From contig CADWAF010000185.1 of the NCBI GenBank assembly GCA_902984215.1, positions 1-11,801 on the forward strand: DNA of 11,801 nucleotides, written 5' to 3'. Positions 1 to 6,207 of the stretch are shown here, in pieces. Numbering within the stretch: the first letter of the stretch is position 1; the number at the start of each line of letters is the position of its first letter. The notes under the pieces are model-generated. The model saw only the letters and a list, made by a program, of their open reading frames with translations. It had not been told where the DNA came from and did not search any database. The position numbers were made by a program, and so were the translations under genes. The stretch is from Willaertia magna. Lineage: Eukaryota > Heterolobosea > Eutetramitea > Acrasida > Naegleriidae.

Positions 1-609
1 AAAAAGAATATTAAATTAATGGAAGTATTAATTAATAAATTTAATTATAATTTATGTGATGATAAATATCATCCAATATATTGGTCATGTATTGCTAGTG
101 ATTTAGATGGATTTAAATGGATATGTAATTTTATTAAAGAAAATATTGGAATTGATAAATTAATTTTACAATTAAAAGGTATAAATGATAGAGCATTTAA
201 AAGAAGTTTAATTCATGCAATATCAATGGAAGCATCAGATGAAATGATGGATTATTATTTAAATTTATGTAGTGAATTAAATATTATTGATTCAATTATT
301 AATGTACAAGATAATTTTGGCAATACTGCTTTACATTATGCTTGTGAGAAATCTAGAACTAAAATGATTGAATCTTTAATTCAAAATGGTATTGCACATG
401 AATATTTTAATAAACAAGGTAAAACTGCTGTACAATGTTGTAAAACAGAAGAAGATAGAGATACTATTCAAAAAGCAATAAGAAAAGAAAGAGAATTATT
501 AAAGAATGTTTTAGTTAAAGTTAAAGAATTAGAAACTGATGTACAATGGCTGAAACGTAAATTAATGGAAATGGAAAGTAATGATGTGAAAAAGACAAAG
601 ATGGAGTAA
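1..609 (+). CDS. 3' end of U-box/ankyrin protein gene (partial, repeated copy)
   Basis: The frame is open from base 1 to the TAA at 607-609 and gives 202 residues, identical to residues 764-965 of the protein encoded at 8902-11799. It holds the C-terminal ankyrin repeats. The clearest is the GNTALHYA unit at about 319-390, which has the usual G-x-TALHxA pattern. The segment ends in a Lys/Glu/Leu-rich helix that probably forms a coiled coil. There is an internal ATG at 19, but nothing upstream in the window suggests an independent gene. I read this as the other end of the complete gene on a circular or tandem molecule, not as a separate 196-residue protein. If the repeat were a true linear duplication, this would be a 5'-truncated copy. 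Confidence 0.9.
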   Translation, partial: KKNIKLMEVLINKFNYNLCDDKYHPIYWSCIASDLDGFKWICNFIKENIGIDKLILQLKGINDRAFKRSLIHAISMEASDEMMDYYLNLCSELNIIDSIINVQDNFGNTALHYACEKSRTKMIESLIQNGIAHEYFNKQGKTAVQCCKTEEDRDTIQKAIRKERELLKNVLVKVKELETDVQWLKRKLMEMESNDVKKTKME

Positions 610-611
610 AC
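1..611. repeat. Direct terminal repeat, left copy (611 bp)
   Basis: Bases 1-611 match bases 11191-11801 without a single difference, third codon positions included. The left edge is the first base of a codon inside the U-box/ankyrin gene, and the right edge lies two bases past its stop codon, exactly where the window ends. There are no LTR-like ends, no inverted termini and no target-site duplication. This is the pattern of an assembled circle, or of a tandem array cut at an arbitrary point, rather than of a transposon LTR. The implied unit is 11,190 bp. Confidence 0.97.
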
Positions 612-621
612 CATGTTGATA

Positions 622-627
622 AATAAA
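622..627 (+). terminator. AATAAA poly(A) signal candidate after the U-box/ankyrin gene
   Basis: AATAAA lies 13 nt after the TAA stop at 607-609, and a second copy lies at 696-701. Both fall in the 137-bp gap before the next gene on the same strand. AATAAA is a common eukaryotic polyadenylation signal but arises easily by chance in AT-rich DNA, so this is only a candidate. The sequence just beyond the right copy of the repeat is outside the window. Confidence 0.3.
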
Positions 628-746
628 CTAAGGAAACTTTTTACTTTTAGCGAAGTTTTGTTGTGGTTTTGAAATCGGTTGGATTTTAATCTATTAATAA
701 ATTGTAAACTAAAGATTTGAAGTCTGACTTTGAAAATCAAAAAAAA

Positions 747-1992
747 ATGTCATCTAAGGCTAGCTCTAGCTCTTCAGTTTCTACAAGTGAAATCCAAACC
801 AAAGAAGAATATATTTTTTGTGGTTGTGAACACATGTTGATGAAATGCAAATCAAAACATTTTTTTGAAGGGCAATATCAGAATGGCAAGCTTGGTTTGT
901 TGGTAAATTATGCAAGGGGTGAGGAACACCCTGTTTGTGGATGCTTTGAAAAATTCTTTGGGACAATAAGCAAAAAACCGCCAATAGGTCAACAAATACA
1001 ATTATTTTCAGAAAGCAATCTTCGATGCGAGAGAGGACAAGAACAGTATGAATCAGATAAAAAAGAAGGAAAAAAACTAATTAAATGTGGTTGTACTGAA
1101 ATTGTGTTATTAGAGGACAACAGTGATTTAACAATACCAAATCGTTGTAGTAGATGCAAAGTGAACCATGATCGTAGTATAATTAAAACTGAAAATTTAT
1201 TAGAACTCGAAACTAATACATTAAATATAGAACTTGAAAACAATGTAAAACAAGTAATTGTACAACTAAAACAATTGGAACCTTCTCAAAACACTGCAAC
1301 ATATGATTACCAAAAAACAATTATTCAATTTAAAGAACAGCCTTCCAAAAACATTCCAAGAATTGTCATTTCAACAATACGTGACTGTGAATTTAAATTT
1401 GAAGATTTTCAGAATGATGATTATGAAAAGAAAGTTCTCTTTAGTGAGGCAGCTGTTATAAATAAATTAAAATGGCAATTCAATTTTATTGATTTAGAAA
1501 GTGAAGATTTACACAGAAATTTAATTAACACTTTTATTGAAGCTAGTGTTGAAACTGCAAACAATGATCAGAACAACAATAAAATTAGAATAGGTTCAAA
1601 ATACAAACAAGATTATACTATTAAAAAGGATGGCAAAATTATTTTAATTATTGAAGCAAAACAAACAGAGGGTGTTAATGCAACTAAATGTAAGTATTGT
1701 TAGTTACAAAGTTGTAAACTTTAATTTTTTATTTAAAGCCTTTACACAACTTTTACAATACATTTTTACTGTTAAACCTACTGAACGCAATAACTGTATT
1801 TTAGGTTTATTATCTGATGGTAAGGTTTATCATTGTGTTAAGGTCGATTTTATGCAAAAGAAGGTTTATTGTGGATTTTGTGTGGATATTTATGTAAAAA
1901 ACGATACTAATGAGGGTATTGTTAATGAAAATGAATTATCTAAACTCATTAATGTTGTAATGGATTATTTAAATTCAGATAATCAAAATTAG
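747..1992 (+). CDS. PD-(D/E)XK nuclease-like protein with Cys-rich N-terminus, two exons
   Basis: Two exons (747-1689 and 1739-1992) join in frame across a 49-nt GTAAGT...AAAG intron to give 398 residues. Residues 1-16 are a Ser-rich leader. Paired cysteines follow: C25, C27 and C34 near H29; H61 with C64 and C66; then C114-x-C116 and C134-x-x-C137, the last two pairs resembling a zinc ribbon. Near the C-terminus, D289 is followed 14 residues later by E303-A-K305 on a hydrophobic strand. After the splice comes a helix with Q318, Q321 and Y322, then GLLSDGK and alternating strands. This D...ExK order followed by a Gln/Tyr helix is the PD-(D/E)XK nuclease arrangement, also seen in Crinkler-type and transposon-linked proteins. 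Nuclease activity is inferred, and the family is not identified. An in-frame TTG lies at 717, but the ATG at 747, preceded by an A-run, is the likely start. Codon use has more C and G than the ankyrin or DH coding regions. Confidence 0.75.
1690..1738 (+). other. Spliceosomal intron (49 nt) in the nuclease-like gene
   Basis: The donor is a full GTAAGT at 1690-1695 and the acceptor is TTTAAAG ending at 1738 after a T-rich run. It splits codon 315 in phase 1. The upstream frame hits a TAG at 1701-1703 inside the intron, while the frame after the acceptor stays open to 1992 and continues the expected fold with a Gln/Tyr-bearing helix and strands. Retention would end the protein eight or nine residues after the ExK motif. 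The size is close to that of the 66-nt intron in the RhoGEF gene. Confidence 0.8.
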
Positions 1993-2681
1993 TTGTAAAT
2001 ATGATAACAAGCACTAAACATTAATTTCTTTCACCTTTTTGCTCAAGCTCATAACTTCTTAAATATTTAGAAATTTCAAAAAGATTGTGCCGTTTTTAAG
2101 GATAACAATAATTATGTAAATATTGATTAGTCTAAGGTTTTAACTTTTTAAGATTAATTATATCTTTTCAAGTTAATATTAATTATTTCTTCAAAGTTTG
2201 CTCTGAAACCTGCTTCTCAACGTTCAGCAACTTGTGGATTTATAAATTTTTACTTTGTGACTATAGCTATAAAACAAATAGATTACAAATTTAATTCCGG
2301 CTTTACAAAATATTTTTGCAAGTGTAAGACTTTTATTTGTGTTAACATTGTTAAAACCTTAAAAGAGCACAAAGTGACATAATTTAATACTGTTACAAAA
2401 GTTTAAACTAAATTTATTTAAACAGCTTTTCATATCAACAATGTAGTTACAATAAACAGCGGTATTATAATATAAAATACAATAACATTCCAATTTCTCC
2501 GCGGTCTGTCTAATTGTGTTATTTGTTTTGGAGTTAATAACAGTAAACTAGCAGTTTCTTTTTTATTAATGGAATTTTTTAAATTTTGTTTTAAAGTTAT
2601 AAAATTTTTAATTTTAATGTTATAATTTATAACTAATTTTTATAAAATATTATTTAACTTATTAATATTTGACACTATATT
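1993..2681. other. Gene-free region between convergent genes
   Basis: This 689-bp stretch lies between the 3' end of the nuclease-like gene (+) and the 3' end of a minus-strand frame. No reading frame of useful length is visible on either strand. The part from about 2200 to 2530 is less AT-biased, with spots such as CCGCGG near 2500, and might be decayed coding or transposon sequence, but I recognise nothing in it. The part from about 2560 to 2690 is almost pure A/T and contains a 9-bp dyad. It is the longest gene-free stretch in the window. Confidence 0.6.
2595..2644. repeat. AT-rich inverted repeat, 9-bp arms
   Basis: AGTTATAAA at 2595-2603 is the exact reverse complement of TTTATAACT at 2636-2644, with a 32-nt A/T spacer. 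In DNA this poor in G and C, a dyad of this size can occur by chance. It could form a cruciform or be part of an easily melted region. No function is shown. Confidence 0.5.
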
Positions 2682-3185
2682 TTAAATATTGTCCAATTTA
2701 GAATTTAAAAAAATTATCATTTCTTTTAAATTCTTTTTATTTTCTTTATTTAATAATTTAAATTGTGTAAATTTCTCTTTTAAACTGTTAAAAGTGATTT
2801 CTATAAAGTTTCTTTCAACACATGATAAATTAATACTGAGTTTAAATAATAATTGTATTAAAATATAAAATAATAAATAAACCAATCGTTCTCTCTCCTT
2901 AAATAATTCTTTTAATTTAATTATTCTTAATTTCAATAATTCTGTTCTTTTATAATCTTCTTGTTTATTTTCTTTCTTTATTATTTCAGCCTTATCTCCA
3001 AGAGATTGTTTAGAAGGAAAAGCAATTTCCTTAGTACTGTTATTATTTATTATTATTGCTTCCGAATAATTATTGTTGTCAGTAAGGCGTTGAGTTTGTT
3101 TTAAGTGAACCATTATTTTTTCCATGTAAAGAAATGGGCTGTGTTGTGTTAAATCCTTTTTAACGAAAACTGTTTCATTCCTCAT
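2682..3185 (-). CDS. Coiled-coil-rich frame, probable second exon of the SAM-domain gene
   Basis: From the ATG at 3185 this frame gives 167 residues with no recognised family. It is Lys/Glu/Asn-rich, with an NNNYSEA...NNN linker, a charged helix (about residues 65-97), a hydrophobic leucine/isoleucine stretch (about 100-120, LVYLLFYILIQLLF), then another charged helix to the end. Heptad-like leucines suggest a coiled coil, although the hydrophobic stretch could also be a membrane segment. A TGA sits directly before the ATG. An alternative is that it is spliced to the SAM frame upstream: with a donor at 3311 and an acceptor at 3170 (AAACAG) the two frames join in phase as 367 + 488 nt, 284 residues, and this segment starts at 3169. 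I favour the spliced model, but the intron would be longer (142 nt) than the other two. Confidence 0.45.
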   Translation of the reverse strand: MRNETVFVKKDLTQHSPFLYMEKIMVHLKQTQRLTDNNNYSEAIIINNNSTKEIAFPSKQSLGDKAEIIKKENKQEDYKRTELLKLRIIKLKELFKERERLVYLLFYILIQLLFKLSINLSCVERNFIEITFNSLKEKFTQFKLLNKENKKNLKEMIIFLNSKLDNI

Positions 3186-3311
3186 TCAAAAAACACATCA
3201 CCCAATGAAAATGTTGGCAGATTCTCTATGTGTACTTTGGTGAATTGAACTCTAACGAGCCGGTCAGGTGGCGGAGTGGTTTTGGAAAGGACATTCTTTA
3301 ATAACCATTAC
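3170..3311 (-). other. Putative intron (142 nt) joining SAM and coiled-coil frames
   Basis: Read on the minus strand, the donor is GTAATG starting at 3311 and the acceptor is AAACAG ending at 3170. Removing this piece joins the SAM frame (phase 1, one base left over) to the downstream frame (two bases supplied), keeping both open. The donor is weaker than the GTAAGT donors of the other introns, and the stretch is unusually rich in G and C for non-coding DNA here. It also contains a tRNA A-box-like sequence on the opposite strand. The model is a reasoned guess. Confidence 0.35.
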
Positions 3312-3338
3312 ATTTTAAATGATTCATTATTTTCGAGT
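3269..3338 (+). other. tRNA A-box-like and weak B-box-like pair, no foldable tRNA
   Basis: TGGCGGAGTGG at 3269-3279 fits the Pol III A-box pattern (TRGYNNARNNG) and is preceded by seven bases, GGTCAGG, in acceptor-stem position. At 3332-3338, 53 nt further on, TTCGAGT matches the T-loop core of a B-box, but the flanking GG and CC are missing. I could not form an acceptor stem, D-stem or T-stem, so this is not an intact tRNA. It may be a decayed tRNA, a tRNA-derived SINE head, or chance. Confidence 0.25.
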
Positions 3339-3678
3339 GAATTAACAGCGATAAACTATCTATTGTTAAATTATGTTTCCTTAAAATAATAGTTTTTACA
3401 TATTTCTTTACATTCACTCGCCTTCTTCTTCTTTCCTTTTTTTGGATGTTATTTATAATATTTACAGTAGTATTTACATTAACATTTACAATCAGCTTAA
3501 TATCTGTCGTTAACATTTCTTTTACATCACTACTATTTAATTCTAATAAATCCATTCCAGTTAAACAATGATATTCAAATAACGCAGCAACTATTGACAT
3601 GTCTATAAAATCACAAGAGGGAATTTCATTTATATATTTACACACTTCTTTTGTTGTCCAATTCTTTACACAATTCAT
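3298..3678 (-). CDS. SAM-domain protein (first exon or complete short protein)
   Basis: The frame starts at the ATG at 3678 and encodes 126 residues. Residues 7-80 fit a sterile alpha motif domain: W7-x-x-x-x-V opens helix 1, FID...ALFEYHCLTGMDLLEL at 24-47 matches the core helices with the usual small residue/Gly before LLxL, and DVKEM at 51-55 matches the conserved D-L-K-E-M/L segment. A basic patch KKERRRRR (80-87) and a further helix follow. SAM domains mediate homo- or hetero-oligomerisation and sometimes RNA binding; the partner is unknown. The usual Gly after the DVKEM segment is replaced by T/D residues, so the last helix is atypical. Translated to the TAA at 3298 it ends KCNGY. Alternatively it splices at 3311 into the coiled-coil frame at 2682-3169 to give 284 residues. 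Confidence 0.65.
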   Translation of the reverse strand: MNCVKNWTTKEVCKYINEIPSCDFIDMSIVAALFEYHCLTGMDLLELNSSDVKEMLTTDIKLIVNVNVNTTVNIINNIQKKERRRRRVNVKKYVKTIILRKHNLTIDSLSLLIHSKIMNHLKCNGY

Positions 3679-4061
3679 TTTCCTAGCAATTTACACAGTG
3701 ACTCTTACTTTCTTTTTGTTTTTTTATTTGTTTTTTAATTTCTTCTTTCACACGAAAAGAACTGTTATTATTACAAAACGACAACCTTGAACGTTTTAAA
3801 GAATCTAAAAGATAAAAAATTGATAAAAACAAGAAACTAATTTTGTGTAAGGAATTAGTGAATGTTGTTGTTGTTCGTTTGTAAATTTAAACGTTATCTT
3901 TGTTCAAAGGGCAGTTCATTTATTTCGATTCTGTCAACAATCAATTCCCTTTAAAGGTACAAGTTATTTAACAAGTAATTTTTAATTTTTTTTTATAAAT
4001 TCTTATTTTACAAATTATTATTATTTTATTAACTGCAATTACAAACAATATTCTTTTCCAA
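3679..4061. promoter_or_regulatory. Upstream region of the SAM gene and 3' flank of the Q/N-rich gene
   Basis: This 383-bp stretch separates two genes that both read leftward. It should hold the SAM gene's promoter and 5' leader on the right of 3678, and the 3' end signals of the Q/N-rich gene near 4061. T-runs on the plus strand (about 3710-3745 and 3985-3995) are A-runs in the leftward direction, as is common upstream of genes in such genomes. A TTG run sits near 3866. I see no clear TATA box or other named element. Confidence 0.35.
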
Positions 4062-4697
4062 TTATTTATAATTATTATAAAAATAAGCTGGTGGTGGTAA
4101 ATTATTATTCAATTGTTGTTGTTGTTGTTGTATTGGAGGTTTCACATAATTCTTTCCAAATGTCATTTTAGGTGGTTCATGATTATTATTAAATTGTTGT
4201 TGATTATGTTGTTGTTGTTTAAAATTTAAACCTTGATTATCAAAATTCATTCTAAAAGGAATATATTCATTTCCAATCATATTATTATCAATACCGCCAT
4301 TATTATTTACAATACTTGGATAATATCCTCCTCCATTATTATTATTATTATTTTGTAAAGTATTATTATTATTGTTATTATTATTTTGTAAAGTATTATT
4401 ATTCATAATTATTTGTTGTTGTTGAAATTGTACTTGTGATGAATATTGTTGAAATTGATTATTGTTATTATTATTATTTTGTTGTAAATTTGATTGTTGT
4501 AAATTTGATTGTTGTTGGACATAATGAGCTTTATTTAATTCTTTTAATTTTTGCCATTTCATTTCTTCTAATTTTTTATCTTCATATCTTTTTCTTACTT
4601 CTCTTAAACCATCTTTTCTTTTACTTGTTTTTTTTGTTGTTGTTGTTGTTGGAGTGCTAGAAGTACTACTATTAGTACTACTTGTTGTATTATTCAT
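4062..4697 (-). CDS. Q/N-rich low-complexity protein with basic helical N-terminus
   Basis: A single uninterrupted frame of 211 residues starts at the ATG at 4697. Residues 1-21 are almost all S, T and N. Residues 22-59 are strongly basic and helical (KRKDGLREVRKRYEDKK, then LEEMKWQKLKELNKA), the only part that looks structured; a nuclear signal or nucleic-acid-binding helix is possible. Residues 61-140 are Q and N runs with NTLQ units and a GGGYYP segment, and residues 140-211 mix Q-runs with proline-rich pieces (EPPKMTFGK, LPPPAYFYNNYK). The composition is prion-like and suggests self-association, as in many transcription or RNA-binding regulators of Q/N-rich protists. I do not recognise a family. 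It lies 175 bp downstream of the membrane-protein gene on the same strand. The plain ATG start is preceded on its strand by an A-rich leader. Confidence 0.75.
   Translation of the reverse strand: MNNTTSSTNSSTSSTPTTTTTKKTSKRKDGLREVRKRYEDKKLEEMKWQKLKELNKAHYVQQQSNLQQSNLQQNNNNNNNQFQQYSSQVQFQQQQIIMNNNTLQNNNNNNNNTLQNNNNNNGGGYYPSIVNNNGGIDNNMIGNEYIPFRMNFDNQGLNFKQQQHNQQQFNNNHEPPKMTFGKNYVKPPIQQQQQQLNNNLPPPAYFYNNYK
4113..4130. repeat. TTG/CAA microsatellite, six units
   Basis: Six perfect TTG units on the plus strand encode six consecutive glutamines (CAA) near the C-terminus of the Q/N-rich protein. Related ATT runs at about 4335-4352 and 4361-4386 encode the asparagine runs. Pure-codon runs such as these change length easily by slippage. 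Confidence 0.9.
4353..4397. repeat. Two copies of a 12-bp NTLQ-coding unit in the Q/N-rich gene
   Basis: TTGTAAAGTATT occurs at 4353-4364 and 4386-4397. On the minus strand it reads AATACTTTACAA and encodes N-T-L-Q, embedded in asparagine runs. The same 12-mer occurs four times in the neighbouring membrane-protein gene. Confidence 0.9.
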
Positions 4698-4815
4698 GTT
4701 CTTGTTGTTAACTCCTTAAATTACAAAAAGGAATTTCTTTTTTTTTTGTTTACAATAAATTTACAAAAAAAAATATTATTTAGTCATATCTTAATCAAAA
4801 TTATCTAAAAAAAAA

Positions 4816-4868
4816 TATTTAAAATAAAATATTTAAAATAAAATTAAAAATAAAAATTAAAAATAAAA
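4816..4868. repeat. Short AT tandem repeats between two minus-strand genes
   Basis: TATTTAAAATAAAA occurs twice in tandem (4816-4829, 4830-4843), followed by two copies of TTAAAAATAAAA (4844-4855, 4857-4868). They lie in the 175-bp gap, directly after the 3' end of the membrane-protein gene and upstream of the Q/N-rich gene as read leftward. The stretch is pure A/T. It probably arose by slippage and may contain promoter or 3'-end elements, none of which I can define. Confidence 0.85.
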
Positions 4869-4872
4869 TAAT

Positions 4873-5769
4873 TTAAACATTATTAATTGACATTACAGTT
4901 GACGATTGTAAACTTTCCCTCTTATTATACCCATCATTTTCATTCCCGTTCCCATTTTCATTCCCGTTGCCGTTAGCCATTTTTTTCATTTGCCACTTTC
5001 TAACAAATTTCAATACAAAACAAACAGTAACTAAAATAATTAATAAAAAAAATATAAAACTACAAATTGTAATTAAAATAATTGCATAAATTGGAAATGC
5101 AGTTTCTCCTTCAATATCAAATGAAACTTGTGTTGCTGTATTTAATGATGGATTTCTTATTAGAATTAAAGCTTCAAAATCGTATGATTCTTCTTCTTGT
5201 TGTTGTTCTTCTTGTTTTTGATTGGTTAATAAAGAATTTTGTAAAGTATTTATTTGTAAAGTATTTTGTAAAGAATTTATGGTGAATTCTTCTTGTTGTT
5301 GTTGTAAAGTATTAATATTATTATTTTCGTATTGTAATACATTTTCTTGTTGTAAAGTATTTATTTCAATAAATGACATTTCATTATTTAACATTTCAAC
5401 AGTTGACTTACTCGTAGCAACAACTCTTTGTGAATTTTTTAAAACTTTTTGAAAATTATTTACAGTAAAATTAAATTCTTTAACTAAAATAAATTGTAAA
5501 ATTGAATTAAAAGATTTTCCTTGATTTCTTCTAATATATTCATCTCTATTTAATAAATAAATAATACAACTATTTGGTTGACAAATTCCATTTAAAATTT
5601 TAATTGTAATTGTACCATTTACTAATGGAATTGGTAAAATTTGTTGTAATTGTAAAGTTGTGGAAATGTGATTTTTATAGATGGCACATTTAATTTCATT
5701 TAAAAAATAATTATTTAAAAATAAAAAGAGAAAAAGAGAGAAAAGAAAGGATTTTGTTTTAATGTACAT
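4873..5769 (-). CDS. Type I single-pass membrane protein with Q/E-rich ectodomain
   Basis: The frame starts at the ATG at 5769 and gives 298 residues. Residues 1-28 form a signal peptide (K-rich start, then a Phe/Leu core ending near C28). The mature N-terminal part, about 30-120, is a compact segment with C63 and C68, which may pair, and sequons at N51 (NGT) and N100 (NFT). Residues 130-195 are low complexity with four NTLQ units, one NSLQ and Q/E runs. A second ordered patch (about 196-222) leads into a strongly hydrophobic membrane helix at 226-253, followed by a basic stop-transfer stretch (KFVRKWQMKK). The 45-residue tail includes a duplicated NGNGNE unit and a Ser/Thr-rich end that could be phosphorylated. 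The predicted topology is outside N-terminus, inside C-terminus. No family is recognised. It diverges from the RhoGEF gene across 438 bp. Confidence 0.8.
   Translation of the reverse strand: MYIKTKSFLFSLFLFLFLNNYFLNEIKCAIYKNHISTTLQLQQILPIPLVNGTITIKILNGICQPNSCIIYLLNRDEYIRRNQGKSFNSILQFILVKEFNFTVNNFQKVLKNSQRVVATSKSTVEMLNNEMSFIEINTLQQENVLQYENNNINTLQQQQEEFTINSLQNTLQINTLQNSLLTNQKQEEQQQEEESYDFEALILIRNPSLNTATQVSFDIEGETAFPIYAIILITICSFIFFLLIILVTVCFVLKFVRKWQMKKMANGNGNENGNGNENDGYNKRESLQSSTVMSINNV
4935..4970. repeat. 18-bp tandem duplication in the membrane-protein tail
   Basis: CATTTTCATTCCCGTTCC at 4935-4952 is followed directly by a second copy at 4953-4970 that differs in one base (the CC near the end becomes GC). 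On the minus strand it encodes NGNGNE twice in the cytoplasmic tail. The unit is richer in G and C than the sequence around it. Confidence 0.9.
5239..5361. repeat. Four copies of the 12-bp NTLQ-coding unit in the membrane-protein gene
   Basis: TTGTAAAGTATT is found at 5239-5250, 5254-5265, 5302-5313 and 5350-5361, with a one-base variant TTGTAAAGAATT at 5266-5277 that encodes NSLQ. All copies sit in the same codon phase on the minus strand. They are identical at the nucleotide level to the two copies in the adjacent Q/N-rich gene. Confidence 0.9.
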
Positions 5770-6207
5770 TTTTATGTGTTAATAATTGTGTAAGTGGTAT
5801 TAAATAATGGGTATTGTCTGTCTTTTGTGTATTTTTTGTGTATTTTTTGTTTATTTTTTTGTATTAAAATGTTATCTTTGAAGATGTGCGAATCATTTTT
5901 GAAAATTGTTGTTTTTCAAATGTCGTTGTCAATCTCGTTTGTCTGGATTTTTGAAAAAAAAATGTGAAAACAACGTAATTTTTTAATATTTTAATTATTT
6001 TTAAACAATTTAATAATAATAATTGACAACAAGAGACATTACTTTACAATTAATAATTAACTCCTAATTAGATCACAAATAAATAAATAAATAAAAAAAT
6101 CAGCAAAAAAAAAATTTTTAATGGAAAATTAAAATTTCAAAAGTAAATAAAAAAAGAATAAAAAGAATCAACTTTGAAAAGAAGAATAAAAAAAAAAATT
6201 CATTACT
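5770..6207. promoter_or_regulatory. Divergent intergenic region between membrane-protein and RhoGEF genes
   Basis: This 438-bp region separates two genes transcribed away from each other, so it should hold both promoters and leaders. The half nearest the minus-strand gene is T-rich on the plus strand (5815-5870), with a 3x11-bp repeat, and the half nearest the RhoGEF is A-rich (6060-6207), with four AAAT units at 6077-6092. Each coding strand is thus led by an A-rich leader, ending in AAAAAAAAATTC before the RhoGEF ATG. No TATA box or named factor site is clear. Confidence 0.5.
5827..5860. repeat. 11-bp tandem repeat, three units, in the divergent region
   Basis: GTGTATTTTTT occurs at 5827-5837 and 5838-5848, then a variant GTTTATTTTTTT at 5849-5860. 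The repeat lies 58 bp upstream of the membrane-protein start codon, as read on the minus strand. Its period is close to one helical turn, but slippage is the simplest origin. Confidence 0.85.

Noticed and set aside
468..740. Minus-strand frames over the U-box 3' end and over the nuclease-like gene (also 781-984 and 989-1243)
   Set aside because: They lie antisense to well-supported coding sequence, show no domain or start context, and have no spliced partner.
1690..1703. A 14-nt intron (GTAAGTATTGTTAG) in the nuclease-like gene
   Set aside because: It is too short for normal splicing. The AG at 1738 gives a 49-nt intron of ordinary size and restores the frame.
3262..3350. A tRNA gene of serine or leucine type on the plus strand
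   Set aside because: Only the A-box and a partial T-loop core match. Acceptor, D and T stems do not pair, and no CCTGACC-like 3' acceptor strand follows, so it is kept only as a possible decayed or SINE-like piece.
3334..3420. Inverted repeat CGAGTGAAT/ATTCACTCG with a 69-nt spacer
   Set aside because: Both arms lie inside the SAM-gene reading frame and no other structure surrounds them, so chance is sufficient.
4436..4660. Hydrophobic plus-strand frames opposite the Q/N-rich gene, and similar frames at 5082-5285 and 5222-5452
   Set aside because: They are antisense readings of CAA, AAT and GAA runs, which translate as Leu, Ile, Phe and Cys runs. The minus-strand frames are longer and have coherent domains.
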